Shown here: positions 9,422-17,182 of the stretch, one piece after another
Layout: each line of letters opens with the position of its first letter
Position numbering within the stretch: the stretch's first letter is position 1
Origin: Planctomycetota bacterium
GTDB lineage: Bacteria; Planctomycetota; UBA1135; GCA-002686595
Assembly: GCA_016709875.1 (NCBI GenBank)
Contig: JADJLZ010000010.1
Location: 62,001-126,000 of the forward strand
DNA: 64,000 nucleotides
Reading direction: 5' to 3'
Position numbers and translations under genes: made by a program
Notes under the pieces: model-generated
Databases searched by the model: none
The model's input: only the letters and a program-made list of their open reading frames with translations
Told to the model about the DNA's origin: nothing

Positions 9422-10131
9422 AGCTCGCCTGGCTCCTCGGCATCGGCTGCGCGATCCTGCTGCACCTGTTGGTGCTGCTGTTCGGCGGGCTGATCTTCGC
9501 CAGCGACAAGAAGCCGGACGCGCACCTCCAGGCGGTCGAGCTGCTCTCGCCGGACGAACCCAAGAAGGAAGAGGAGCAGCCGCAGGAGCAGAAGCCCGAT
9601 CCCGACGAGCTCGAGCAGCCCGACGAGAAGCCCCCGGACGCGACCGAGATCCTGCGCGACCTCGAACCGCCTGTCTCGAACGAGCCGCCCGTGCTCGACG
9701 CTGCGAGCCTGGGTGCGATCGAGGCCGCGCTGAACGGCGAGGGTGGCGCTGGCGACTTCAGCGACGCGCTGAGCTTCCATTCGGGCGGCCGCCTCGACGG
9801 CCGCGGCCACGGCAATGGCGCGCTCGAAGAGAAGATGGAGGACGCGTTCAGCATGGCCGAGATCGACCAGAAGCCGCGCGCCGTGTTCCAGGCGCAGCCG
9901 CTCTTCCCGGGCGAGATGCGCGGCAAGAAGATCGAGGGCGTCGTGACGCTGATCTTCGTCGTCGACGCCTCGGGCAAAGTCGCGAACCCGCGCGTGGAGA
10001 AGTCCTCGCATCCGGCATTCGAGAAGCCCGCGCTCGACGCGGTCAGGCAGTGGAAGTTCGAGCCCGCGGTCAAGGGCGGCCAGCGCGTCGGCTGCAAGAT
10101 GCGCGTCACCCTTCGTTTTCAGCCCAGTTGA
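9418..10131 (+). CDS. tonB: TonB family energy-transducer protein
   Basis: TonB protein that links the ExbB/ExbD motor to outer-membrane receptors, 237 residues. It has an N-terminal transmembrane anchor (residues 5-28), a Pro/Glu/Asp-rich periplasmic spacer (about 44-85), a Gly-rich linker around 115-135 and a C-terminal TonB domain (about 155-237) with IEGVVTLIFVVDASGKV and WKFEPA. The spacer is unusually acidic (repeated EEEQPQEQ and PDPDE) compared with the Lys-Pro/Glu-Pro spacers of enterobacterial TonB. It is translationally coupled to exbD by the ATGA overlap. Confidence 0.92.
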   Translation: MKLAWLLGIGCAILLHLLVLLFGGLIFASDKKPDAHLQAVELLSPDEPKKEEEQPQEQKPDPDELEQPDEKPPDATEILRDLEPPVSNEPPVLDAASLGAIEAALNGEGGAGDFSDALSFHSGGRLDGRGHGNGALEEKMEDAFSMAEIDQKPRAVFQAQPLFPGEMRGKKIEGVVTLIFVVDASGKVANPRVEKSSHPAFEKPALDAVRQWKFEPAVKGGQRVGCKMRVTLRFQPS

Positions 10132-10136
10132 CGATC

Positions 10137-11513
10137 ATGCGACACAACCTCCTCGCGCGCTTCGCGCTCCAGAGTCTCTTCCTCGCCGTTCCCGCTGCAC
10201 TCGCGAGCGCGCAGGCCGAACTCGACCTCTCCGCGATCTGGAAGGATCCGACCTTCCAGAAGCAGTTCGTCGGCACCTACGGCATCAACCCCGACATCGA
10301 GCCGCGCGTCACGCCGGACGAGGTCAAGGTGCTGGAGAAGATCCGGCCGCTGATGGGCAACGACCTGCCCAAGGCCGAGGAGGCGCTGCGCAAGCTGATG
10401 AAGCCCGACTGCTCGGCGGTGCTCGACTTCACGCTCGGCAGCATCGACTTCCAGCAAGACAAGATCGACGACGCTCTCGCGAACTACGAGAAGGCCGTGG
10501 CGAAGTTCCCGAGCTTCCGCCGCGCCTGGCGCAATTTGGGCCTGATCCACGTGCGCAAGAGCGAGTTCGACGCGTCGATCCACGCCTTCGTGCGCATGAT
10601 CGAACTGGGTGGCGCGGACGGCTACGCCTTCGGATTGCTCGGCTACGCCTACGCGGCCAAGCAGGACTTCCAGGCGGCCGAGGCGGCCTACCGCAGCGCG
10701 CTCTTGATGCAGCCCGAGAGCACCGAGTGGCGTCTGGGCCTCACGCGCTGCGTCTACAAGCAGGAGAAGTTCCAGGACGCGGCCGCGCTGCTCGACGTGT
10801 TGATCGCGCGCTACCCCGACAACGACCAGTTCTGGCTGCTGCAGGCCCACACCTTCCTCGGCCTCAAGCAGCCGCTCAAGGCGGCCGGCAACCTCGAGGC
10901 CGTGGATCAGCTCGGCAAGTCCACGCCCGACACGCTGCAGACGCTGGGCGACATCTACGCCGGCGAGAACCTCGCGGGACTCGCCGAGGGCGCCTATCGC
11001 CGCTCTCTCGAGCGCGATCCCACGCAGCCGCTCGCACGTCCACTGCGCGCCGCGGAGCTGCTCGCCGCGCGCGGCGCCGTCAACCAGGCGCGTGGACTCC
11101 TCGCGAGCATCGACAAGGTCCACCCGCAGATGCAGGAGAGCGAGCGCCGCAAGCTGCTCAAGCTCCAGGCGCGCCTTGCGCTGGCGCAGGGCGAGGGCGG
11201 CGCCGAGGCCGTTGCAGTGCTCGAGGAGCTCGTCAAGCTCGATCCGCTCGACGGCGAGGCGCTGCTGCTGCTCGGACAGCACTACTCTCGCGAGGGCGAG
11301 CCCGACCGCGCGATCTTCTACTACGAGCGCGCCGAAAGCCTCGAGTCCTTCGAGGTCAATGCCCGGTTGCGCCACGCGCAGGTGCTTGTGGGCATGAGCC
11401 GCTTCGCCGACGCACTGCCGCTCCTGCGCCGCGTGCAGGAGCAGAAGCCGCGCGACGACGTCGCACGCTACCTCGAGCAGGTCGAGCGCATGGCGAAAGC
11501 ACGCCGCAATTAG
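10137..11513 (+). CDS. Secreted tetratricopeptide-repeat protein of the TonB cluster
   Basis: Periplasmic TPR protein, 458 residues, beginning 5 bp after tonB. A signal peptide (LLARFALQSLFLAVPAALASAQA) precedes roughly ten helix-turn-helix repeats; clear units include NYEKAVAKFPSFRRAWRNLG, AEAAYRSALLMQPESTEWRL and AIFYYERAESLESFEVNARL. A TPR protein closes the DUF3450-TtpC-ExbD-TonB cluster in several Gammaproteobacteria as well, so the gene order supports a structural or scaffolding role in the TonB system. The partner is unknown. Start: ATG 10137, chosen because it directly begins the signal peptide. Confidence 0.85.
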   Translation: MRHNLLARFALQSLFLAVPAALASAQAELDLSAIWKDPTFQKQFVGTYGINPDIEPRVTPDEVKVLEKIRPLMGNDLPKAEEALRKLMKPDCSAVLDFTLGSIDFQQDKIDDALANYEKAVAKFPSFRRAWRNLGLIHVRKSEFDASIHAFVRMIELGGADGYAFGLLGYAYAAKQDFQAAEAAYRSALLMQPESTEWRLGLTRCVYKQEKFQDAAALLDVLIARYPDNDQFWLLQAHTFLGLKQPLKAAGNLEAVDQLGKSTPDTLQTLGDIYAGENLAGLAEGAYRRSLERDPTQPLARPLRAAELLAARGAVNQARGLLASIDKVHPQMQESERRKLLKLQARLALAQGEGGAEAVAVLEELVKLDPLDGEALLLLGQHYSREGEPDRAIFYYERAESLESFEVNARLRHAQVLVGMSRFADALPLLRRVQEQKPRDDVARYLEQVERMAKARRN

Positions 11514-11585
11514 GTGCAGCTACACCGCCTCTTCACCTGGGGACAACGCGCGCTGCCTACCCTCGCCGCAAGCGGGGAGTTCCGG

Positions 11586-11606
11586 AGGGGGGCACGGCTC
11601 CCCCCT
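11586..11606 (+). terminator. GC hairpin between the TPR and beta-helix genes
   Basis: A 7-bp stem AGGGGGG/CCCCCCT with a 7-base loop, 73 bp after the TPR stop codon. No T tract follows, so a classical intrinsic terminator is doubtful; it could stabilise or attenuate the mRNA between the TonB genes and the much larger secreted-protein gene. Confidence 0.35.
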
Positions 11607-11656
11607 GTCCTTCCGCGCGTTCCCCCTCCTCAACCTACGAGCCACCGAGAAGACCC

Positions 11657-13696
11657 ATGAAGGCAAGCAACATCCTGATGACGCTGGCGGCTGGCGCCGG
11701 CCTCGCAGGCGCGGCCAATGCGGCCGAGATCTTCGTCAACACCAACATCTCCGTCTCCACGACCTGGACGGCGAACAACCACTACAACCTGCAGCAGCAG
11801 ATCTACGTGCTGCCCGGCGCCACGCTCACGATCGAGGCGGGCACGGTCCTCGCCAGCACGTCGAACCTCGGCGGCAGCCTTGCGGTGTGCAAGGGCGCGC
11901 AGATCTTCGTCAACGGCACGCGCGACAACCCCGTGATCATGACGTCCACAGCCGACGTCGCGACCTGGGTCGGTGGCGACCCCAAGACCGGCACCTGGCG
12001 CGAAGCCTGCAACGAGTGGGGCAACCTGACGATCATGGGCGGCGCGTACATCTCCGCCAACAACCACGGCGGCGCGACCACCAACCTGCCGCACCCCGAC
12101 GCGAACAACGTCGCGCCGATGGAAGGCCTCGTGGCCGCGTTCCCGGGCGACACCAAGGTGCTCTACGGCGGCGGCAACGACAATGACGACAGCGGCTCCG
12201 TCACCTACCTGTCGCTGCGCTACGGCGGCAAGGTGCTCGGGCTGGGCAACGAACTCAACGGCCTGTCGATGGGCGCCATCGGCCGCGCCACCGACGTCGA
12301 CCACATCGACATCATGAACAACGTCGACGACGGCATCGAGACCTGGGGCGGCACGGTCAACTACAAGTACCTCAACGTCTGGAACATCGGCGACGATAGC
12401 TTCGACGTCGACGAGGGCTGGCGCGGCAAGGCGCAGTTCGGCCTGCTCGTGCAGGGCTACAGCGTCGACGCGGCGCAGGGCTCGGGCGTCGGCGACAACT
12501 GCTTCGAGACCGACGGCGCCGAGGACTCCGACTGGCAGCCGGTCACCACCGCCACGATCTACAACTTCACCGTCGTCGGGCAGCCGGTCGACGGCGACCA
12601 CGGCACCACCTGGCGCGACAACGCCCGCATCCAGTACCGCAACTGCGTGTTCATGGACCTCGGTGACGAGCTCGTGCGCTTCGACAACACCGACGGCGAC
12701 GGCGCCAACGGCTACGGCTTCAACGGCACGCTCTCGTGGGCCAACACCTGGACCACGCCCTTCAACATGGTTCCGGCGACGCCGAACGACCCGGCCAACC
12801 CGGCCGCGTTCTACCAGGCGCAGAGCTCGGGCTTCCTGGCCGAGATCACCGACAGCGTCTTCTTCCGCAACCAGAGCGCCAACGGCTACACCACCGCGAC
12901 CACGGTCGGCGTGCTGGCCGCGGGCACCAACAACGTGCTGACCCCCGGCTTCAACCCCGCCGACGCGCCGATCCAGTCGATCACGCGTGGCCCGGCGGTC
13001 GTCCGCGGCGGCAAGACCATGCTGCCCGTCGTGTCCCTCGACCCGCGCCCGGCCAACGCCGCTCTCACGAGCGTCGCGACCGCGCCGAACGACGGCTTCT
13101 TCTCGCCCGTGCAGTACCGCGGCGGGTTCGCGCCCAACGCGCAGAGCTGGCTCTGCGGCTGGACGGCGAGCAACGCCTTCGGCTTCACCACCGCGTGCCA
13201 GCCGGGCGTCGCGTTCTGCTTCCCCGGCACCGGCGGCGTCAACGCCTGCCCGTGCGGCAACCCCGGCACTGCGGGCCGCGGCTGCAACAACTCCTCCTCG
13301 ACCGGCGGCGCGGACCTCTCGGCCAGCGGCATTGCGGCGGTCGGTGCGGACTCCGTGGTGTTCACCACGACCGGCGAGAAGCCGACGGCCTTCAGCATCC
13401 TGCTGCAGGGCACGAGCGTCTCGGCCACCGGCTCCACCTTCGGCCAGGGCATCCGCTGCGCCGCCGGTTCGCTGAAGCGTCTGTACACCAAGGCCGCCGT
13501 CGCGGGCTCGGTGACGATGCCCGGCGCCGGTGATCCCAGCGTCAGCGCTCGCTCCGCCGCCCTCGGTGACACGCTCACCGCCGGCAGCACGCGCTACTAC
13601 CAGGTCTACTACCGCGACCCGACCGTGCTCGGCGGCTGCCCCGGCACCAGCACGTTCAACGTGACGAACGGCCAGGCGATCGTCTGGGACATGTGA
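11657..13696 (+). CDS. Secreted right-handed beta-helix-like protein with Cys-rich C-terminal module
   Basis: Large exported protein, 679 residues, with a signal peptide ending at GAANAAE. Residues about 25-500 form a repetitive beta-helix-like domain. Its core has successive turns with Asp/Gly-rich loops (VDHIDIMNNVDDGIETWGG, then WNIGDDSFDVDEGWRG). I recall this pattern in secreted proteins encoded beside TonB receptors in other phyla. The last 160 or so residues are a module with an ACPCGNPG cysteine cluster, GCNNSSSTGGADLSASG, QGIRCAAGSLKRLY and RYYQVYYRDP, which recurs in two other genes of this window. It follows the TonB cluster on the same strand after a hairpin. It may be a surface ligand or scaffold served by the receptor, but that is inference from position. 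Confidence 0.75.
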   Translation: MKASNILMTLAAGAGLAGAANAAEIFVNTNISVSTTWTANNHYNLQQQIYVLPGATLTIEAGTVLASTSNLGGSLAVCKGAQIFVNGTRDNPVIMTSTADVATWVGGDPKTGTWREACNEWGNLTIMGGAYISANNHGGATTNLPHPDANNVAPMEGLVAAFPGDTKVLYGGGNDNDDSGSVTYLSLRYGGKVLGLGNELNGLSMGAIGRATDVDHIDIMNNVDDGIETWGGTVNYKYLNVWNIGDDSFDVDEGWRGKAQFGLLVQGYSVDAAQGSGVGDNCFETDGAEDSDWQPVTTATIYNFTVVGQPVDGDHGTTWRDNARIQYRNCVFMDLGDELVRFDNTDGDGANGYGFNGTLSWANTWTTPFNMVPATPNDPANPAAFYQAQSSGFLAEITDSVFFRNQSANGYTTATTVGVLAAGTNNVLTPGFNPADAPIQSITRGPAVVRGGKTMLPVVSLDPRPANAALTSVATAPNDGFFSPVQYRGGFAPNAQSWLCGWTASNAFGFTTACQPGVAFCFPGTGGVNACPCGNPGTAGRGCNNSSSTGGADLSASGIAAVGADSVVFTTTGEKPTAFSILLQGTSVSATGSTFGQGIRCAAGSLKRLYTKAAVAGSVTMPGAGDPSVSARSAALGDTLTAGSTRYYQVYYRDPTVLGGCPGTSTFNVTNGQAIVWDM

Positions 13697-13726
13697 TCCA
13701 GCGTCCCCGACACAGATGAAGACGAT

Positions 13727-13763
13727 TCCCCGGCTGATGCGGCTCGACCGCGTCCGCCGGGGA
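13727..13763 (+). terminator. Two-tier stem-loop after the beta-helix gene
   Basis: The outer 8-bp stem tccccggc/gccgggga encloses, through symmetric 4-base internal loops, an inner 4-bp stem gcgg/ccgc with a 5-base loop. It lies 31 bp after the stop codon of the beta-helix gene and 38 bp before the next start. No T run follows. A terminator or 3'-end protector is the simplest reading. Confidence 0.45.
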
Positions 13764-13801
13764 TCTGCCGTACCTCTCTGACACTGCAAGCAACTGCTCC
13801 G

Positions 13802-15046
13802 ATGAACAACTTCCTGCGCACGCTGCTCGTCCCCGCCCTGCTCCTCTCCGCCGCCGGCGCGATCGCCCTCTTCGCGATGAACCGCGAGAGCGTGCGCGCG
13901 AGCACTGCGAGCGCGACCGACAAGGCGCTGCCGCCGTACCAGACGCAACTCGTCGAGCTCGCCTTCAAGGCCGCCTCCGCACTGCCCGAGGTGCCGCACT
14001 CGAAGAACCGCTGCCGCCTGCAGGGCGATGTCGTCGAGGCCTGTCTCGCACTCGACCTCCCGCAGCGCGCGCTCGCCTGCACCGAGAAGATCAGCGACTG
14101 GCGCCGCGGCCTGGGCTACGCCGAATACGCCAGCTACTGCGCGCAGCACGGCGCGACCGAAGGCGTCGAACACGCGCTCGATCTCGCGCAGAAGATCTCC
14201 GAGCAGGGCGAGCCGGTCCTCACGCAGGACTGGCAGAAGGACCGCATCAAGGTCGGCATCGCCAAGACGCACGCCTGGCTCGGACACGCCGCGCAGGCCG
14301 CGAGCTTCGAGAACGGCCTCGAGCATTCCGAGATGGGCAAGGTCGACGCCGTGCGCGCGTTGCAGGGCGACGCGAAGGATTTCGACAGCCAGCGCGCTGC
14401 GCTCGAGAAGACGCTCGCCGCGGGCGACTTCGACCTCTCGCACAACGCGCTCGAGACCTGCGCCCAGCTCTTCAACCGCTACTACGCCGACAGCGAGCGC
14501 CGCGACTGGGCCGAGAACGCGATCAAGAACTCCTGGTCGAAGCTGCCGCTGCAGGTGCGCATCGAGGCGCTGATCGAGCTCACCGGCTTCGCGCTCGCGC
14601 ATCAGGATTCGCACAAGGCGCTCGCGCTGGTAGACGACGCGCAGGAGATCCTCGACAGCGAGGCCTGGCTGCCCGAGGGCTACATCCCCTTCGAGGCCCA
14701 GCTCGGCGCGCTGCGCTGGCGCGCGGGTGCGAAGGAAGACGGCCGCAAGCAGGTCGAAGCGGCGCTCGCGCGCTTCGACAAGGACCGCACGGTGATCGTC
14801 GACATCTACCGCGCCGGCGCGCTGCGGCCGATCGCGGAGAGCTACGCGGCGATCGGCGAGCGCGCGCTCGCGATCGCGGTGTACAAGCGCGCGGTGGAGG
14901 AGGGGCTGGGCAATCCCAACTCGCGGCCGCGGGCGGAGGATCTGGTGGCGACGTGTCTGTCGCTGGCGAAGGGCGCGGTCGAGCCGGATGAGGAGCTCGG
15001 GGGGCGGCTCGAGAAGGTGTGCAAGGGGCTGAAGGAGCCCTGGTAG
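13802..15046 (+). CDS. Secreted helical-repeat protein of unknown function
   Basis: Exported or membrane-anchored protein of 414 residues that I do not recognise. The N-terminus has a hydrophobic segment (LLVPALLLSAAGAIALFAM). The rest is almost wholly alpha-helical with degenerate 35-40 residue repeats that resemble TPR or Sel1-like solenoids, for example around YAEYASYCAQHGATEGVEHA and PIAESYAAIGERALAIAVYK. It is the last gene of the same-strand run starting with the TonB receptor, 105 bp after the beta-helix gene. Position suggests a link to that system, but no motif gives a function. Confidence 0.6.
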   Translation: MNNFLRTLLVPALLLSAAGAIALFAMNRESVRASTASATDKALPPYQTQLVELAFKAASALPEVPHSKNRCRLQGDVVEACLALDLPQRALACTEKISDWRRGLGYAEYASYCAQHGATEGVEHALDLAQKISEQGEPVLTQDWQKDRIKVGIAKTHAWLGHAAQAASFENGLEHSEMGKVDAVRALQGDAKDFDSQRAALEKTLAAGDFDLSHNALETCAQLFNRYYADSERRDWAENAIKNSWSKLPLQVRIEALIELTGFALAHQDSHKALALVDDAQEILDSEAWLPEGYIPFEAQLGALRWRAGAKEDGRKQVEAALARFDKDRTVIVDIYRAGALRPIAESYAAIGERALAIAVYKRAVEEGLGNPNSRPRAEDLVATCLSLAKGAVEPDEELGGRLEKVCKGLKEPW

Positions 15047-15450
15047 CTCCTCGCGTGCCGGGCTCCGAGGCCCACTCGCCGCATGGCTGTGTGTTCATGA
15101 GGCGCGCTCGCTCGCGGCCCACCTGCGGGAATCACGCTCGCGGGGCTGCATGCGGGTGATTCGGGGGGCTGAGCCTCAGCTCCCGCGTCGAGATCGGGCC
15201 TGTCCCCGTTGACACAGCGCGCGCTCGATTTGAGCTCCAGTTCGCGTTCCCGAGGAGGGTGCGCGCGGGCCTGCGGGCCGAGCCCTTTCCAGGTTGGGAT
15301 CGAGCGAGGTGGGACCCGGGCGCAGCAAGATTCCCCACGGCGAACCTTGACGCTCAGAAGTGACGCCGCAAAATCGCCTTAGCGCCGAGGCTCGCTCGCC
15401 ACCCTGGCCGTGCGGGAGACGTCGGCCTGCGGACCGCCCCCCGACCGCTC
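15047..15450. other. 404-bp intergenic stretch
   Basis: I see no supported gene here. It contains one possible hairpin (15164-15184) and an isolated ttgaca at 15209 without a matching -10 box. Short open frames on both strands show no homology-like features. It probably holds the promoter of the gene starting at 15451. Confidence 0.4.
15164..15184 (+). terminator. Possible weak hairpin downstream of the helical-repeat gene
   Basis: The left arm gggggctg can pair with cagctccc (one G-U pair), leaving a 5-base loop. It lies about 120 bp after the preceding stop codon and has no T tract. Low confidence as a terminator. Confidence 0.25.
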
Positions 15451-16065
15451 ATGCCTGGACCGCGATTTCCCCGCGACGGTTCGGATGCGCTCGACCCTGA
15501 GCAGGGAGGGCTACTGCACGGAGATTCGCCGCGCGAGGTGCTGCTGCGCATCGCGAACGGGGATCCGCTCGAACTCGGCCCGCGCGTCGACGCACATCTC
15601 GCAGAGGAAGGGCTGATGCTCACGCCGCGCCGCGTGCAGCTGCGAGCGCTCGCGGCGGTGGCGTACGCAGCGTGCGCGCAGGGCGCCCCGCTGGATCTCG
15701 GGCCATGGTTGCGGATGCGGATCCGCGAGTCGGCGACCGCCCTGATCGACGAGGACCGCGAGGCCGAACGCCGGAACGCCCCGCTCGCGCCGGACAGCGC
15801 GCACTTCCTGCCCATGATCGCGGCCTTCGGCGTCGAGCCGGGTCTCGCGCGTCGGACTTCGGTGGCTTTTCATTCACTTCCCGTCCCGCGCCGCCTCCTC
15901 CTGCGCGGAATCGTTCAGGAAGGCCGATCCCTCGCGGAAATGACACAAGAACTTCGCCGACCCGTGGAAGAAACCCGAGCAGAACTGCGAGCGGCGGTAG
16001 AATCGCTCGAGCGAGCGATCGGGGCACGCCTGTCCGAGCGCCTGGGAGGAGAAGACCGTGGCTGA
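15451..16065 (+). CDS. Unknown protein with C-terminal sigma-4-like helix-turn-helix
   Basis: Cytoplasmic protein of 204 residues, not recognised as a named family. The C-terminal 55 residues (LPVPRRLLLRGIVQEGRSLA, then MTQELRRPVEETRAELRAAV) follow the helix pattern of sigma-70 region 4, in which LP-x-x-R begins a helix-turn-helix. The N-terminal 140 residues contain no recognisable sigma region 2, so it is not a standard ECF factor. It overlaps the next gene by 8 bp, and the pair precedes a decayed surface-protein gene. A regulatory role is plausible but unproven. Start: ATG 15451; the ribosome-binding site is poor, so a start further downstream is possible. Confidence 0.55.
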   Translation: MPGPRFPRDGSDALDPEQGGLLHGDSPREVLLRIANGDPLELGPRVDAHLAEEGLMLTPRRVQLRALAAVAYAACAQGAPLDLGPWLRMRIRESATALIDEDREAERRNAPLAPDSAHFLPMIAAFGVEPGLARRTSVAFHSLPVPRRLLLRGIVQEGRSLAEMTQELRRPVEETRAELRAAVESLERAIGARLSERLGGEDRG

Positions 16066-16984
16066 TAGCGAACAACTCGTCGACCCCGAGCTCGAAGGCC
16101 TGCTGCGCGAATTCAGCACCCGGCCGCGCTCGGTCTTTCTGCGCTCGAGCCGCAAGGATGCGATGCGCATCCTGCGTTCGAGCACGAACGAGCCGCTCAG
16201 CGCCCTCGCCGTCCCGGATGCGCTCGAGCGCGAGCTGATCACCGTCCACCGCGCCGAACTCGCCGAGATCCTGAAGCAGGCTTGCCGCAACAAGCTGCTG
16301 AAGGGGGAGAGGGAGAGGCTGTTCGTGATGCGCTACCGAACCGCGAACGAGCGCGTCGAGCCGGTTCCGATCCAAGGCTTGCGCGATCGCTTCGCTCTGG
16401 CCGACGCCAGGAATCCCGGGGAACCGTGGGCCGGAGCGACGGATGCAATCGAGCGAGCCCTGTTCCCCCAGGCCTCAGCCGAGCCCTCGGTACTCGAACT
16501 CGCGGCCCTTGGAGAGCGCCTCGTCCCTGGGGATTCGTGGAGGGTGATGACGGCGATCGACCAGCTCGCGAACGGGAACGTTGAGGCTGTCCGGCCCCTG
16601 TGCTCCGCTGTCCTCGACGGCTGTGCTGACGTAGAGAGTTCGCTCCGTGCGCTAGAGACAATCGCCATGTCGGAGGCGATCAAACAGAGCCCATCACGCG
16701 CGCTCGAAGCCCAGAGCTCTGCGTGCGCGATCAAGGGGGACTACCCGCTGGGGCACATCAACCTATTTCTCTTCGCCGTGGACAAGCGGACTGCGCTCGG
16801 CGCCGCCGATCGTCTTGAGGAGTCCATCGCTCCCGACCACCCGCTGGTGCTCGAGTTGAGCGCTGCGAGCAGGCGCCGGTGGACTGGAAACTGTGGAGCT
16901 CCACGGGCAGCAGCAAGGGTCCTGGCGAACGAATTGAAGCCTGCGATTGGGCAGGTAGGAGGGAGACTGGCCAGTGCGTTCTAG
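16058..16984 (+). CDS. Unknown helical protein coupled to the sigma-4-like protein
   Basis: Protein of 308 residues, not recognised. Translation begins at GTG 16058, inside the end of the upstream frame and 8 bp after a good GGAGGAG ribosome-binding site. The N-terminal 90 residues are charged and helical (AELAEILKQACRNKLLKGER); the rest is mixed. There is no signal peptide and no transmembrane segment. Codon use drifts from about residue 110 onward: third positions become less GC-rich, as in the decayed gene downstream. The last 40 residues (rich in Arg and Ala) may therefore be a shifted tail. As partner of a possible regulator it could modulate it, but nothing in the sequence proves that. 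Confidence 0.5.
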   Translation: MADSEQLVDPELEGLLREFSTRPRSVFLRSSRKDAMRILRSSTNEPLSALAVPDALERELITVHRAELAEILKQACRNKLLKGERERLFVMRYRTANERVEPVPIQGLRDRFALADARNPGEPWAGATDAIERALFPQASAEPSVLELAALGERLVPGDSWRVMTAIDQLANGNVEAVRPLCSAVLDGCADVESSLRALETIAMSEAIKQSPSRALEAQSSACAIKGDYPLGHINLFLFAVDKRTALGAADRLEESIAPDHPLVLELSAASRRRWTGNCGAPRAAARVLANELKPAIGQVGGRLASAF

Positions 16985-17182
16985 GATCTAGCCGATCGCC
17001 GGATGGAAACGGTGATGGTTACCTGGCGGCTCTCGTGTTCCGTGGATGAGCCATGCGCGCGCCCTTCATGAATCGGTCCGCCGTACACGACGCGAACTAC
17101 CGGAGGTGCGCTCGCAAGGGACTCCCAGTTCAGCCCGGCAGCGCGTAGTCAGTCATCACGGGCACCGAGCTGGGACGGAACC

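Noticed and set aside
11630..14614. A 994-codon antisense open frame over the beta-helix gene
   Set aside because: Its Arg/Ala/Val composition is a GC-skew artefact and the plus-strand gene has a clear signal peptide and motifs.
15209..15214. ttgaca as a sigma-70 -35 box before the gene at 15451
   Set aside because: No -10-like hexamer stands at the required distance (gagctc follows a 17-base spacer).
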